From JBMOOG01 sp049324535 (GTDB taxonomy: Bacteria; Pseudomonadota; Alphaproteobacteria; Rhodobacterales; Rhodobacteraceae), in contig JBMOOG010000001.1 of NCBI GenBank assembly GCA_049324535.1, positions 558,001 to 622,000 of the forward strand: DNA of 64,000 nucleotides, in the 5' to 3' direction. Position numbers and translations under genes: made by a program. Shown here one piece after another: positions 32,803 through 41,626 of the stretch. Position 1 is the stretch's first letter. Each line of letters opens with the position of its first letter. The notes beneath the pieces were generated by a model, which ran no database searches, was not told the origin of the DNA, and saw only the letters and a list, made by a program, of their open reading frames with translations.

Positions 32803-33846
32803 CTACTTGTTGTAGCGGTAGGGCGGGCCGGCCTTGTCCATCGTCTCGTTGTAGCGGCGGATGATGTCCACGACCTTGGCCTTGAGCGGCGATTCCGCCG
32901 CGATCTCGTCCCAGAACTTGTGGGCGGCGTCCTCCATGACCTTGTAGTCGGCGTCCGGCAGCGTGGTCAGCTTCATGTCGGCGCCTTCGACGCGCAGACG
33001 CGCCTCGCCGGCCCAGTACCACCACTGGCGATGATAGTGCGACTGGTCGAAGCAGGTCATCATGAGCTGCTGGAGATGCGGCGGCACCTCGTTCCAGCGG
33101 TCCATGTTGGCGAAGAAGTGGCCGATCCAGGCGCCCGAGATCGAGTTGGTGAGGAAGTAGGGCGACACCTTCGACCAGCCCGAGGTGTAGTCCTCGGTGA
33201 TGCCCGACCAGGCGAGGCCGTCAAGCTCGCCGGTCTGAAGCGCAACCTCGACGTCTTCCCAGGGCAGCGTCACCGGCACCACGCCGAACTGGGCCAGATA
33301 GCGGCCCGCGGTCGGGAAGGTGAAGATGCGCTTGCCGTTCAGGTCGGCGAGCGAGTTCACCGGCTCCTTGGTGTTGAAGTTGCACGGGTCCCACGATCCG
33401 GCCGAGATGTGCTTGATCCCGACCTTGGCGTATTCGTCCTTCCAGATCTGGTCGAGACCCCAGTCGTTGAAGAGAGCGGGCACGTCCAGCGAGTAGCGCA
33501 GCGCGAAGGGGAAATAGCCCCCGAACACCGTCACCTCGGTCGGCGAGGCCATGCTGTCGTCATCGGACTGCACCGCGTCGATGGTGCCGTTCTGCATGGC
33601 GCGGAACAGCTCCGACGTCGGCACCAGCTGGTCCGCGGTGTAGAGCTCGATCTCCATCTGGCCGTTGGCGATGGTGTTGAACGCCTCGATCGACTTCTTC
33701 ACCACCTGCTCGGCCAGCGCCGGTCCGGCGTAGGTCTGGAGGCGCCACTTGATCGGTGCGGCCTGGGCCCGGACCGCCGGAGCGGCAAGGGCGGTCGCCC
33801 CGGCCGCCGCCCCGGCGGTGAGAAACTTGCGTCTTGAGGTCGTCAT
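32803..33846 (-). CDS. dctP: TRAP transporter substrate-binding protein
   Basis: 347 aa. The N-terminus has a Tat-type leader (SRRKFLTAGAAAG) ending after AVRAQA. Its length and the WWYWAGEARLR block place it in the TakP-like (DctP-2) branch of TRAP receptors, which often bind keto acids and other carboxylates. Periplasmic, delivering to DctQM encoded immediately upstream. It lies 46 bp from dctM and 72 bp from the GS-like gene. Confidence 0.9.
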   Translation of the reverse strand: MTTSRRKFLTAGAAAGATALAAPAVRAQAAPIKWRLQTYAGPALAEQVVKKSIEAFNTIANGQMEIELYTADQLVPTSELFRAMQNGTIDAVQSDDDSMASPTEVTVFGGYFPFALRYSLDVPALFNDWGLDQIWKDEYAKVGIKHISAGSWDPCNFNTKEPVNSLADLNGKRIFTFPTAGRYLAQFGVVPVTLPWEDVEVALQTGELDGLAWSGITEDYTSGWSKVSPYFLTNSISGAWIGHFFANMDRWNEVPPHLQQLMMTCFDQSHYHRQWWYWAGEARLRVEGADMKLTTLPDADYKVMEDAAHKFWDEIAAESPLKAKVVDIIRRYNETMDKAGPPYRYNK

Positions 33847-33892
33847 TTCTCTCTCCTTGTTGCAGTTGTCCCGGTTGGGTCCGGGGGTTTCG

Positions 33893-35218
33893 TTATGATC
33901 CAAGAACCGCGTGCGGCAGCCAGAGCGCGATCTGCGGGAACACCATCACCAGCACCAGCGTCAGCAGCATCACCAGCACGAAGGGGAACACCGACCGGTA
34001 GATCACCGGAAGCGTGAATTCCGGCGGCGCCATCGCCTTCATGAGGAACAGGTTGTAGCCGAAGGGCGGGGTCAGATAGGCGATCTGGCAGGTGATCGTG
34101 TAGAGCACGCCATACCAGATCAGATCGAAACCGAGCGCCTTGGCAAGGCTCACGAAGACCGGTGCGACGATGACCAGCATCGCGGTGTCATCGAGGAACA
34201 TGCCCATCACCAGGAACGACCCCTGCATCAGCACCAGCACCTGCCAGGGTTCCAGTTTCAGCGTCCCGAGGAAGAAGTCCTGGATCGCGCGCCCGGCGCC
34301 CAGCCCGTCGAAGACGGCGCCGAAGGACAGGGCCGCGGTGATGATCAGCATGAACATCACGGTGATGAAGAGCGTGTTGCGGGTCGCCACTTCGAACACC
34401 TGGCGGGTGAAGCGGCCCTGAAGCGCGGCGACGACGACCGTGGTCAGCGCCCCGATCACCGAGGCCTCGGTGAGGCTCGCCCAGCCCCGGAGAAAGGGCA
34501 CCATCATCGCGACGAAGATCAGCACCGGCAGCAGGCCCGCACGCAGGAGCCGGATGCGTTCGACCCAGGTGATCGACGCGCGCTCCTGCGGATCCATGGG
34601 CGGCGCGAGGCTCGGGTTCAGCCAGGTGCGGATCAGGATGTAGGCAATGAACATGGCCGCCATCAGAAGCCCCGGCACCGCCCCGGCCAGCCAGAGGTTC
34701 GACACCGGCTGGCGCGCGATCAGCGCAAAGAGCACCAGCACCACCGAGGGCGGGATCAGGATGCCAAGCGAGGATCCCGCCTGGATCACCCCCGAGATCA
34801 TGAGCTTGTCGTAGCCGCGACGCATCAGTTCGGGCAGGGCGATGGTGGCGCCGATGGCCATGCCGGCCACGGACAGACCGTTCATCACCGAGATGAGCAC
34901 CATCAGCAGCACCGTGCCGATGGCGAGCCCGCCGGGCAGGGGCCCGAACCAGACGTGGAACATCTTGTAGAGATCTTCCGCAAGCCGGCTCTCGCTCATC
35001 ACGTAGCCCATGAAGACGAACATCGGCAGCGTCAGCAGCGGTGTCCACTTCATCAGCTTCATCACCGCCGAAAAGCCCATGTCGGTCCCGCCGGGCCCCC
35101 AGAGCAGCAGGGCCGAGGCGACCGCGACGAACCCGATGGCCCCGAAGACCCGCTGCCCCGTGATCATCATCAGGAGCATGGTCGAGAACATCAGCAGGGC
35201 GATGGTGTTGTAGTCCAT
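33893..35218 (-). CDS. dctM: TRAP transporter large permease
   Basis: 441 aa with twelve or so hydrophobic segments, the DctM family. It starts in a one-base overlap with the dctQ stop. It forms the Na+-coupled transport channel with DctQ. A typical block is VVLVLFALIARQPVSNLWLA. Nothing is abnormal in length. Confidence 0.93.
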   Translation of the reverse strand: MDYNTIALLMFSTMLLMMITGQRVFGAIGFVAVASALLLWGPGGTDMGFSAVMKLMKWTPLLTLPMFVFMGYVMSESRLAEDLYKMFHVWFGPLPGGLAIGTVLLMVLISVMNGLSVAGMAIGATIALPELMRRGYDKLMISGVIQAGSSLGILIPPSVVLVLFALIARQPVSNLWLAGAVPGLLMAAMFIAYILIRTWLNPSLAPPMDPQERASITWVERIRLLRAGLLPVLIFVAMMVPFLRGWASLTEASVIGALTTVVVAALQGRFTRQVFEVATRNTLFITVMFMLIITAALSFGAVFDGLGAGRAIQDFFLGTLKLEPWQVLVLMQGSFLVMGMFLDDTAMLVIVAPVFVSLAKALGFDLIWYGVLYTITCQIAYLTPPFGYNLFLMKAMAPPEFTLPVIYRSVFPFVLVMLLTLVLVMVFPQIALWLPHAVLGS

Positions 35219-35724
35219 CAGATCTCTTTCCCGCGGATCACGGCGATGTCACGGATCAGAAGCGCCACCGCCTGAAGAAGCATCAGGAAGAACGACAGCG
35301 TGATGATCGTCTTGATCGGCCAGAGCTCGGGGCGCCAGGCGGTCGGGTTCCGCTCGCCGGTCTCGAAGGCGAAGATGGTGGAATCCAGCGCCCCGTAGAA
35401 CATCACGCCCAGGTAGAAGATCAGCGCAAAGACGGTGAACACGTCCCAGGTGGCCTGACCTCTCGGCGAGAACCGGGCATAGAGCAGGTCCATCCGCACG
35501 TTGGTGTCGGTCTGAAGGGACCAGGGCGCGCCCAGCATGTAATAGGCGACCAGCGTGAACTGAGCCATTTCCAGCGTCCAGATCGCCGGCACCTTCAGGA
35601 TCTTGGTGACCGACGAGAAGACCATGATCGCCATCATGACGAACAGAAGATACATCGCGAACCGTCCGACCCGACGGTTGAGCGCGTTCACCCAGCGCAC
35701 ATAGGATCGTGCCCAGCCCGGCAT
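35218..35724 (-). CDS. dctQ: TRAP transporter small permease
   Basis: 168 aa with four hydrophobic segments, typical of DctQ. It starts at MPGWARSYVR, overlapping the stop of the upstream hydrolase by one base (TGATG), so the hydrolase and transporter are translated together. It is the membrane partner of DctM. Confidence 0.9.
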   Translation of the reverse strand: MPGWARSYVRWVNALNRRVGRFAMYLLFVMMAIMVFSSVTKILKVPAIWTLEMAQFTLVAYYMLGAPWSLQTDTNVRMDLLYARFSPRGQATWDVFTVFALIFYLGVMFYGALDSTIFAFETGERNPTAWRPELWPIKTIITLSFFLMLLQAVALLIRDIAVIRGKEI

Positions 35725-36533
35725 CACGCGGCCCCCCTGCCCTCGGCCGCCACCGTCGCCAGCGCCGTCTCGAGGATCGGGGCCAGCCGCGCGGCCATCG
35801 TCGCCTCGGCCTCGGGCGTGGCGATCAGGTCGTTGCGGATCTCCAGCATCACGTTCGGCAGGCCGTAGGGCGTGGCGTGCAGACGCAGCGTGTGCGTCAC
35901 GCCATCGGCGGCCGAATAGGGTTCGTTCAGGGCGGCGGCCGTCCAGCCGGTGGCGCGGGCCGCCGCCGTCACCGCCCGCGCAAGACCGGGATCGGCATCG
36001 TGGATCACGCCGAATTCGACCGCGCGCGGCGTGCCGAACCAGACCGGGGTGAAGCTGTGGACCGTCACCATCACCGTCGGTCGACCGAGCGCCAGACGGC
36101 GGGCGATCTCGGCGTGCAGGCGGTCGTGAAAGGGCAGGTAGACGGCTTCGGTCCGGCGCAGCCGGTCCTGATGGCTGACCCGGGCGTTGCCGGGAATGTC
36201 GAAGATCTCGCTGCGCGCGGGCATGGCGCCCTCGGCCTGCGGGGGGCGGTTGCAGTCGTAGATCAGCCGCGAGACCCCGGCATGGACCAGCGCGCTGTCG
36301 GTCCGCCGGGCGAGTGCGCGCGCCAGCCCCAGAGCCCCGGGATCCCAGGCGATATGGGCGCGCCGGGCGCCCTCGTCGAGACCGAGCGTTCCGAACTCGT
36401 CGGGAAAGACGTTGGCGGCATGTTCGCAGACGAAGAGGAAGACGCCGCCACCCTCCCGGTTCTCGACCGAGACCGCAGGCACGGAAAGATCGCCCCCGTA
36501 TGGCATGGCCGGCGAAACCCCCCAATGATTCAC
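35724..36533 (-). CDS. N-formylglutamate amidohydrolase family enzyme
   Basis: 269 aa. Family features: FLFVCEHAANVFPDEFG, metal-binding HAGVSRLIYDCNR, VMVTVHSFTPVWFG. Known members hydrolyse N-formylglutamate to glutamate and formate (HutG). Here no histidine pathway genes are near; first gene of the TRAP/GS-like unit. A hydrolase releasing glutamate from a gamma-glutamyl product is a reasonable alternative, but this is inference. It is divergent from an RpiR regulator. Confidence 0.85.
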   Translation of the reverse strand: MNHWGVSPAMPYGGDLSVPAVSVENREGGGVFLFVCEHAANVFPDEFGTLGLDEGARRAHIAWDPGALGLARALARRTDSALVHAGVSRLIYDCNRPPQAEGAMPARSEIFDIPGNARVSHQDRLRRTEAVYLPFHDRLHAEIARRLALGRPTVMVTVHSFTPVWFGTPRAVEFGVIHDADPGLARAVTAAARATGWTAAALNEPYSAADGVTHTLRLHATPYGLPNVMLEIRNDLIATPEAEATMAARLAPILETALATVAAEGRGAA

Positions 36534-36575
36534 CTCCGTCAGGCTCGACTGCCGCGGGGGAAGCTGTCAAGATGT

Positions 36576-36589
36576 TTCCTGATCCGGAA
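36576..36589. promoter_or_regulatory. Possible RpiR operator
   Basis: TTCC (36576-36579) and GGAA (36586-36589) form a short dyad with a six-base centre in the 122-bp space between the hydrolase and rpiR genes. Weak evidence; position is the main argument. Confidence 0.25.
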
Positions 36590-36655
36590 GGTCTGTTACA
36601 ATCCTTTCCATGTCTGCGCCCCGGGGCGCAGGACGGCTTGAAGCGGAGACTGATC

Positions 36656-37534
36656 ATGGCGCACGCGCCTCGCACGATCGAGCAGCAGATCCGCCAGTCC
36701 TTCGACCAGCTTACCCAGGCCGAACGCAAGCTTGCCAGTCACATCACCCGCAACTATCCGGTGCCGGCGCTGGGCTCGATCACGGCTCTTGCAAAGGGGG
36801 CCGAGGTCTCGACGCCGACGGTCGTGCGGCTCGTCCAGAAGCTCGGCTTCCGGGGCTATCCCGACTTTCAGGCCAGCATCCGGGCCGAGGTCGAGGAACG
36901 GCTGGTTTCGCCCCTGGCCAAGCATGACCGCTGGGCGGCGGACGCCCCCGAGGCGCATATCCTGAACCGCTTCGCGGATGCGGTGTTCGCCAACCTTCAG
37001 GCGACGCTGGCCCAGATCGACCACGCGGACTTCGATGCGGCCGCGGCCCTGCTGGCCGACCCGGACCGCCGGGTCTTTGCCACGGGGGGGAGGATCACCC
37101 ATGCGATGGCCGACTATTTCGTCACCCACATGAAGGTGATCCGACCCGGCGTCACGCTCATCTCCGAGATGACCAACGGCTGGCCGACGGCGCTTCTGGA
37201 CATGCAGCGCGGCGATGTGCTTCTGGCCTTCGACATCCGCCGCTACGAAAACGCCGTGCTGCAGCTCGTCGAACTCGCGGCCGATCAGGGGGCCGAGGTG
37301 ATCCTCATCACCGATCCCTGGGTGTCGCCGGCCGCGCAATGGGCGCGTCACCGGATCTCGGCGCAGATCGAGGCGCCGTCCGCCTGGGACTCGACCGTGG
37401 TGATCCAGGCTCTGGTGGAAACCCTGATGGCCGCCATCCAGACGCTGACCTGGGACCAGACCCAGACGCGGATGAAGCGGCTCGAGGATCTCTATGCCCG
37501 GTCCCGGTTCTTCCGCCGCGGCAAGCAGGTCTAG
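36656..37534 (+). CDS. RpiR/MurR family transcriptional regulator
   Basis: 292 aa; ATG after CGGAGAC. The N-terminal RpiR helix-turn-helix (residues about 5-80, with ITALAKGAEVSTPTVVRLVQKLGF) is followed by a SIS domain (from about 125) that binds phosphosugars or acid ligands. It is divergent from the hydrolase/TRAP/GS-like unit, the likely target. It converges on the PotA-type ATPase two bases away. Confidence 0.9.
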   Translation: MAHAPRTIEQQIRQSFDQLTQAERKLASHITRNYPVPALGSITALAKGAEVSTPTVVRLVQKLGFRGYPDFQASIRAEVEERLVSPLAKHDRWAADAPEAHILNRFADAVFANLQATLAQIDHADFDAAAALLADPDRRVFATGGRITHAMADYFVTHMKVIRPGVTLISEMTNGWPTALLDMQRGDVLLAFDIRRYENAVLQLVELAADQGAEVILITDPWVSPAAQWARHRISAQIEAPSAWDSTVVIQALVETLMAAIQTLTWDQTQTRMKRLEDLYARSRFFRRGKQV

Positions 37535-37536
37535 CG

Positions 37537-38586
37537 TCAGTCGCCGATCACCAGCAGGTCCTTGCCGGCCACCGACAGCTGCACGGTGTCGCCGACCGAC
37601 GGCGGGGGGGCGTCGGCGGTGTTGAACATGTCGAAGGCAAGCCGCGATCCGCCGGCGTCGGCCCGCACGCGGATCACCGAACCTAGGAAATGGACTTCGG
37701 AAATGGTGGCGTCGAGACGGATCTCGCGGCCGGGTTGCGCGCCCAGGGCGATCATCTCGGGCCGCGCCGCGAGTGTCACCCGGCCGGCGTCCAGGGGCCG
37801 GCCCAGCGCGAACTCGGCCCCCGCCGCCCGGACGCGGCCGGACGTCGGATCGATGACCTCGGCCTCGAGCGTGTTGAGCGTGCCCACGAAATTCGCCACG
37901 AAGCGGGTGCGCGGCCGGTTGTAGATGTCAAAGGGCGTGCCGACCTGATCGGCAACTCCTTCGTGCATCACGACGATCCGGTCCGAGATCGACAGCGCCT
38001 CTTCCTGGTCGTGGGTGACGAAGATCGTGGTGATGCCGAGCTTGCGCTGGATCTCGCGGATCTCGGTCCTCAGGCTGACGCGGATCTTGGCGTCGAGCGC
38101 CGAGAGCGGCTCGTCGAGGAGAAGCACCTGCGGCTTCGGCGCCAGCGCGCGGGCCAGCGCAACCCGCTGCTGCTGGCCGCCCGAAAGCTGGAACGGATAG
38201 CGGTCGCCAAGCTGCGGAAGCCCGATCAGGGCGAGCATCTCCCGGACGCGCTCGTCGGCTTCGGCGCGGCCCACGCCCTTGATCCTCAGGCCGAAGCCCA
38301 CGTTCTGCGCCACGGTCATGTTCGGGAACAGCGCGTAGGCCTGGAACACCATGCCGATGTTGCGCTGGTTCGGCCGCAGGGCGGTCACGTCCTTGCCGTC
38401 GATGCGGATGGCGCCGGAGGTCGGCGTCTCGAAACCCGCCACCATGCGCAGGACCGTGGTCTTGCCACAGCCCGATGGCCCGAGGAGCGACACGAATTCG
38501 CCCTTCTCGATCCCGAGGTTGAAGTCCTTGACCACCCGGAGCTGACCGAAGGTCTTTTCCAGATGCGCGATGTCGAGAAAGGCCAT
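37537..38586 (-). CDS. ABC transporter ATPase (PotA/AfuC type)
   Basis: 349 aa. Walker A GPSGCGKTT, signature LSGGQQQRVALARAL, Walker B LLLDEPLSALD, and a C-terminal TOBE domain (from about 280). It energises the transporter encoded upstream. It follows the permease in a TAATG overlap. Family names PotA, AfuC and PhnT differ only in substrate, which sequence does not decide. Confidence 0.92.
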   Translation of the reverse strand: MAFLDIAHLEKTFGQLRVVKDFNLGIEKGEFVSLLGPSGCGKTTVLRMVAGFETPTSGAIRIDGKDVTALRPNQRNIGMVFQAYALFPNMTVAQNVGFGLRIKGVGRAEADERVREMLALIGLPQLGDRYPFQLSGGQQQRVALARALAPKPQVLLLDEPLSALDAKIRVSLRTEIREIQRKLGITTIFVTHDQEEALSISDRIVVMHEGVADQVGTPFDIYNRPRTRFVANFVGTLNTLEAEVIDPTSGRVRAAGAEFALGRPLDAGRVTLAARPEMIALGAQPGREIRLDATISEVHFLGSVIRVRADAGGSRLAFDMFNTADAPPPSVGDTVQLSVAGKDLLVIGD

Positions 38587-39368
38587 TACTGCGCCGCCCT
38601 GGTGTGTTTGGAGAAACGGGTGACCAACTGGATCAGCCCCATGCAGGCCCAGGTGATCGCGAAGGCGATCACGGCCAGCGCCGCCGGCTCATAGGCGCGG
38701 TTGGCGCCGAGAAGCTGCATGTAGGGGCCGAAGGCGGGCAGGTTGAGAAGCGCCGCCATGGTGAATTCGCCGATGACGATCGCGAAGGTCAGGAACGCGC
38801 CCGACAGCACCGCGACCAGCACGTTCGGCAGGATCACGCGCCCGAGGATCGTGACCCAGCCCGCGCCCAGCGATTGCGCGGCTTCGGTCAGGGTGGCCAC
38901 GTCGATGGTTCTCAGGCCGGTGTCGACGGCGCGGTACATGTAGGGCAGCGCCAGCGTCGCATAGCCGAACATCAGGAGAATGTTGGTGCCCATCCGCGAT
39001 CCGGTCAGCGGCAGGATGCTCGAGGTGTTGTAGAGCCGGATGTAGCCGAAGACGATCACGATCGCCGGGATGACCAGCGGCAGCAGAGTCACGAACTCGA
39101 TGTAGGGACGCAGCCGCGGCATCTTCAGCCGGACCCAGTAGGCGGTGGGCACCACCAGAAGGACGCCGAAGACGATGGTGGCCAGGGCCATGACGGCGGA
39201 GTAGCTGAAGGTCTCGAGGAACTTCGGATCGCCGAAGACCTTCCTGTAGGCGTCGAAGGAGTATTCGCCGCGGCGCATCTTCAGCGAGAACTCGGTCATG
39301 CCCACGAGCGGCAGGATGAAGTAGGCCAGACCGAGGAAGAGCGCCGCCCAGGCCCAGAGACGCTTCAT
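38586..39368 (-). CDS. ABC transporter permease (PotC type)
   Basis: 260 aa with six hydrophobic segments and the binding-protein-dependent EAA loop (TEAAQSLGAGWVTILGRVILP). It overlaps the next permease by four bases. Inner-membrane channel subunit with the PotB-type partner. Confidence 0.92.
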   Translation of the reverse strand: MKRLWAWAALFLGLAYFILPLVGMTEFSLKMRRGEYSFDAYRKVFGDPKFLETFSYSAVMALATIVFGVLLVVPTAYWVRLKMPRLRPYIEFVTLLPLVIPAIVIVFGYIRLYNTSSILPLTGSRMGTNILLMFGYATLALPYMYRAVDTGLRTIDVATLTEAAQSLGAGWVTILGRVILPNVLVAVLSGAFLTFAIVIGEFTMAALLNLPAFGPYMQLLGANRAYEPAALAVIAFAITWACMGLIQLVTRFSKHTRAAQ

Positions 39369-40252
39369 TTCAGCCACCTCTCGGACCGGGCGCGCAGCAC
39401 GATGTAGATGGCATTGGCGATCCCGGTGACGACGATCATGCCGAAGGCCAGCGCGTAGCCCAGATTCGGGTTGCCCAGAACGTCGCCGCGGATCTGGGCG
39501 AAAAGCTGGATCGGCACGATGTTCAGCGACGATCCGGTGAGAGCGATGGCCGTCGCGACCGCCCCGAAGGCGTTGGCAAAGAGCAGCGCGAAGGTGCCCA
39601 GAAGCGACGGGAACAGGATCGGCAGCGCGACCATCCGCCAGTACTGGAACCCCGTCGCCCCGAGGATCGCCGCCGCTTCGCGCCACTCGCGCTTCAGACC
39701 GTCGAGCGCGGGCGTGATGATGAGGATCATCAGCGGGATCTGGAAGAAGAGATAGGTGATGGTCAGGCCCCAGAAGGACAGGATGTTGAACCCCATCGCG
39801 CGCAGGTCGATGCCGAGCTGGGTGCGCAGGAAGACGGTGATGAGACCCACCGGGCCGAGCGTGGCCAGAAAGGCGAAGGCGAGCGGAACGCCGGCAAAGT
39901 TCGACGCCACGCCCGAGAAGGTCAGGAGCGGCCCGCGGATGGCCTTCGGAAGGCCGCCCAGCACCACCGCCGCCGCGACCGCGAAGCCGATCAGGCAGCC
40001 GAGCGCGGCCGAGGCGACGCTGATCTTGATCGAGACCCAGTAGCTCGACGGGATCGTGCCCGTGCGCAGGTCGAGGATGTTCTGGAAGGTGAAATGGCCG
40101 TCGGCCGTGCGGAAGGCGCCGATGACGATGTACATGGTCGGCAGGATCAGGAACAGCCCCGCGAACAGCGCGAAGGGAACGATCCCCAGCCAGTTCAGCG
40201 GCAGGCGCCGTCGCGGTGCCCGCAAGGGCGCTGGCGAAGTCGGGCTTGTCAT
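39365..40252 (-). CDS. ABC transporter permease (PotB type)
   Basis: 295 aa; start MTSPTSPAPL. Six hydrophobic segments with EAAAILGATGFQYWRMVALP as EAA loop. It lies 117 bp after the binding-protein gene, with a strong hairpin between. The basic N-terminal tail APRRRLPLNW is cytoplasmic. Confidence 0.9.
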   Translation of the reverse strand: MTSPTSPAPLRAPRRRLPLNWLGIVPFALFAGLFLILPTMYIVIGAFRTADGHFTFQNILDLRTGTIPSSYWVSIKISVASAALGCLIGFAVAAAVVLGGLPKAIRGPLLTFSGVASNFAGVPLAFAFLATLGPVGLITVFLRTQLGIDLRAMGFNILSFWGLTITYLFFQIPLMILIITPALDGLKREWREAAAILGATGFQYWRMVALPILFPSLLGTFALLFANAFGAVATAIALTGSSLNIVPIQLFAQIRGDVLGNPNLGYALAFGMIVVTGIANAIYIVLRARSERWLK

Positions 40253-40321
40253 CTGTCCGTCCTGTCGGGAAGGCCCGGCTCGGGGCCCTGTTCTTGTTGT
40301 CGGTCCGTCTTGCAGGGCATT

Positions 40322-40347
40322 GCCCGCCCCGGTCAAGTGGGGCGGGC
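40322..40347 (-). other. Intercistronic hairpin after the binding-protein gene
   Basis: GCCCGCCCC (40322-40330) and GGGGCGGGC (40339-40347) make a perfect nine-base stem with an eight-base loop. On the minus strand it follows the binding-protein stop by 22 bases, with no T-run. Such hairpins usually protect the 3' end of the binding-protein message, giving excess of that subunit over the permeases. Confidence 0.65.
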
Positions 40348-40369
40348 GACGTGTTTCACGACGATTGCG

Positions 40370-41470
40370 TCACTGGACGTTGGCGCCGACGACGCTGTCC
40401 CAGCCGCCGACGACGGCTTCCTTGTTCGCGGCCTGCTCCTCGAGGGTCGGGAAGACCGCCGCGGTGTAGGCCTCGGCCGGGGGCAGCTTGCTCATCGCCT
40501 CGGCGTCGAGCTTGCCGGCTGCGGCCATCGCGTTGAAGCGCGCCGGGTGGCAGTAGCCCTTGAGCCACAGGTTCTGGCCCTCGTCGCTGTAGAGGTACTC
40601 CATCCACAGCTTCGCCGCGTTCGGGTGCGGCGCATAGGCCGAGATCGCCTGGACATAGACGCCGGCCAGAACGCCGGACTTCGGCACGACCACGTCAACC
40701 GGGGGGTTGCCGCCGAGCGTGTCGCGCGCGGCGAGGGCGTTGTAGTCCCACATGACGACGACGGGCGTCGCGCCCTGGGCCAGCGTGCCGGCCTTTCCGA
40801 TCACGGGGACGAAGTTGCCGGCCTTGTTCAGCTCGGCAAAGAAGTTCAGACCGGCTTCGCCCGCGGCCTTGCCGGGGGCCGCGCCCGTCGACATGCCCGC
40901 GGCAAGAACGCCGAGGATCGCCTGGTTCGACGCGCGCGGATCGCCGGCAAGGGCGACGGCGCCCTTGAACTCGGGCTTCATCAGGTCGGCCCAGTCGGTC
41001 GGCGATTCCTTGATGATGTCCTTGTTCACCATGAACGACATCACGCCGTAGTAGTCGCCGTACCAGTAGCCGTCGGCGTCCTTGATGGAGTCGGGGATCT
41101 CGTCCCAGGTCGCGACCTTGTAGGGCTGGATCAGCCCTTCGTCCTTGGCCTGCGGGCCGAACGACAGGCCCACGTCGAGAACGTCGGGCGCCTGCGGGCC
41201 CTTGTTGTCCTTGTTGGCGCGCACGGCTTCCAGCTCGTCCGCCGAACCCGCGTCGGGGTTCAGCTCGTTGACCTCGATGCCGGGAAACTTGGCCTTGAAG
41301 CCGTCGATGACCGCGCCGTAGCCGCACCAGTCGTGCGGAAGCGCGATGGTGGTCAGCATGCCTTCCGCCTTTGCCGCCTCGTAGAGATCGGCCATCGCGT
41401 CGGCCCGCACCATCGCCGTCGAGGCGAGGAGGGCTGCGACGCTGGCCGCGACGAGTCTATGTTTCTTCAT
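40370..41470 (-). CDS. ABC transporter substrate-binding protein (PotD/AfuA type)
   Basis: 366 aa. A signal peptide is clear (MKKHRLVAASVAALLASTAM, cleaved near RADA). The mature part is of the family-1 binding-protein fold near putrescine and ferric-iron receptors (YYGVMSFMVNKDIIKESPTDWADL). A PhoB-like repeat lies upstream, which points to a phosphorus-containing ligand such as an organophosphonate, but the direct ligand residues are not recognisable. First gene of the four-gene transporter operon. Confidence 0.88.
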   Translation of the reverse strand: MKKHRLVAASVAALLASTAMVRADAMADLYEAAKAEGMLTTIALPHDWCGYGAVIDGFKAKFPGIEVNELNPDAGSADELEAVRANKDNKGPQAPDVLDVGLSFGPQAKDEGLIQPYKVATWDEIPDSIKDADGYWYGDYYGVMSFMVNKDIIKESPTDWADLMKPEFKGAVALAGDPRASNQAILGVLAAGMSTGAAPGKAAGEAGLNFFAELNKAGNFVPVIGKAGTLAQGATPVVVMWDYNALAARDTLGGNPPVDVVVPKSGVLAGVYVQAISAYAPHPNAAKLWMEYLYSDEGQNLWLKGYCHPARFNAMAAAGKLDAEAMSKLPPAEAYTAAVFPTLEEQAANKEAVVGGWDSVVGANVQ

Positions 41471-41571
41471 TTCGGATATTCTCCCCGTTCTGAAGCCTGA
41501 GTCCCTTGTGGACTTCAGACGCTTTAGGCCGGCCCCATGACAGATTTGCGACGGGACGCCGGAAGCCCCGA

Positions 41572-41601
41572 TAGCTAATCCCGGAATCATCCGCGTTGCA
41601 A
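41572..41601 (-). promoter_or_regulatory. Candidate promoter of the PotD-type operon
   Basis: On the minus strand TTGCAA (41601-41596) and TAGCTA (41577-41572) are 18 bases apart, about 100 bp before the start. The PhoB-like repeat is immediately upstream of the -35. Moderate match to sigma-70 sites. Confidence 0.4.
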
Positions 41602-41606
41602 TCGGG

Positions 41607-41626
41607 CTGTTATGAAACTGTTACAT
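41607..41626 (+). promoter_or_regulatory. PhoB-box-like direct repeat
   Basis: CTGTTAT GAAA CTGTTAC: two seven-base repeats with a four-base spacer, starting 11 bases apart, the PhoB format. The repeat reads on the plus strand while the gene it precedes (ABC operon) is on the minus strand; it also overlaps the end of the YcaQ-type gene. The reversed orientation makes function less certain. Confidence 0.5.

Noticed and set aside
29962..33837. A plus-strand open frame of nearly 1,300 codons
   Set aside because: It is antisense to the alcohol/aldehyde dehydrogenase, GS-like and TRAP genes, which all show clear family motifs; high GC keeps antisense frames open. Its composition is Gly/Arg/His/Val-rich with no domain.
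36592..36599. CTGTTACA before rpiR as a Pho box
   Set aside because: Only one half; no partner repeat 11 bases on either side.
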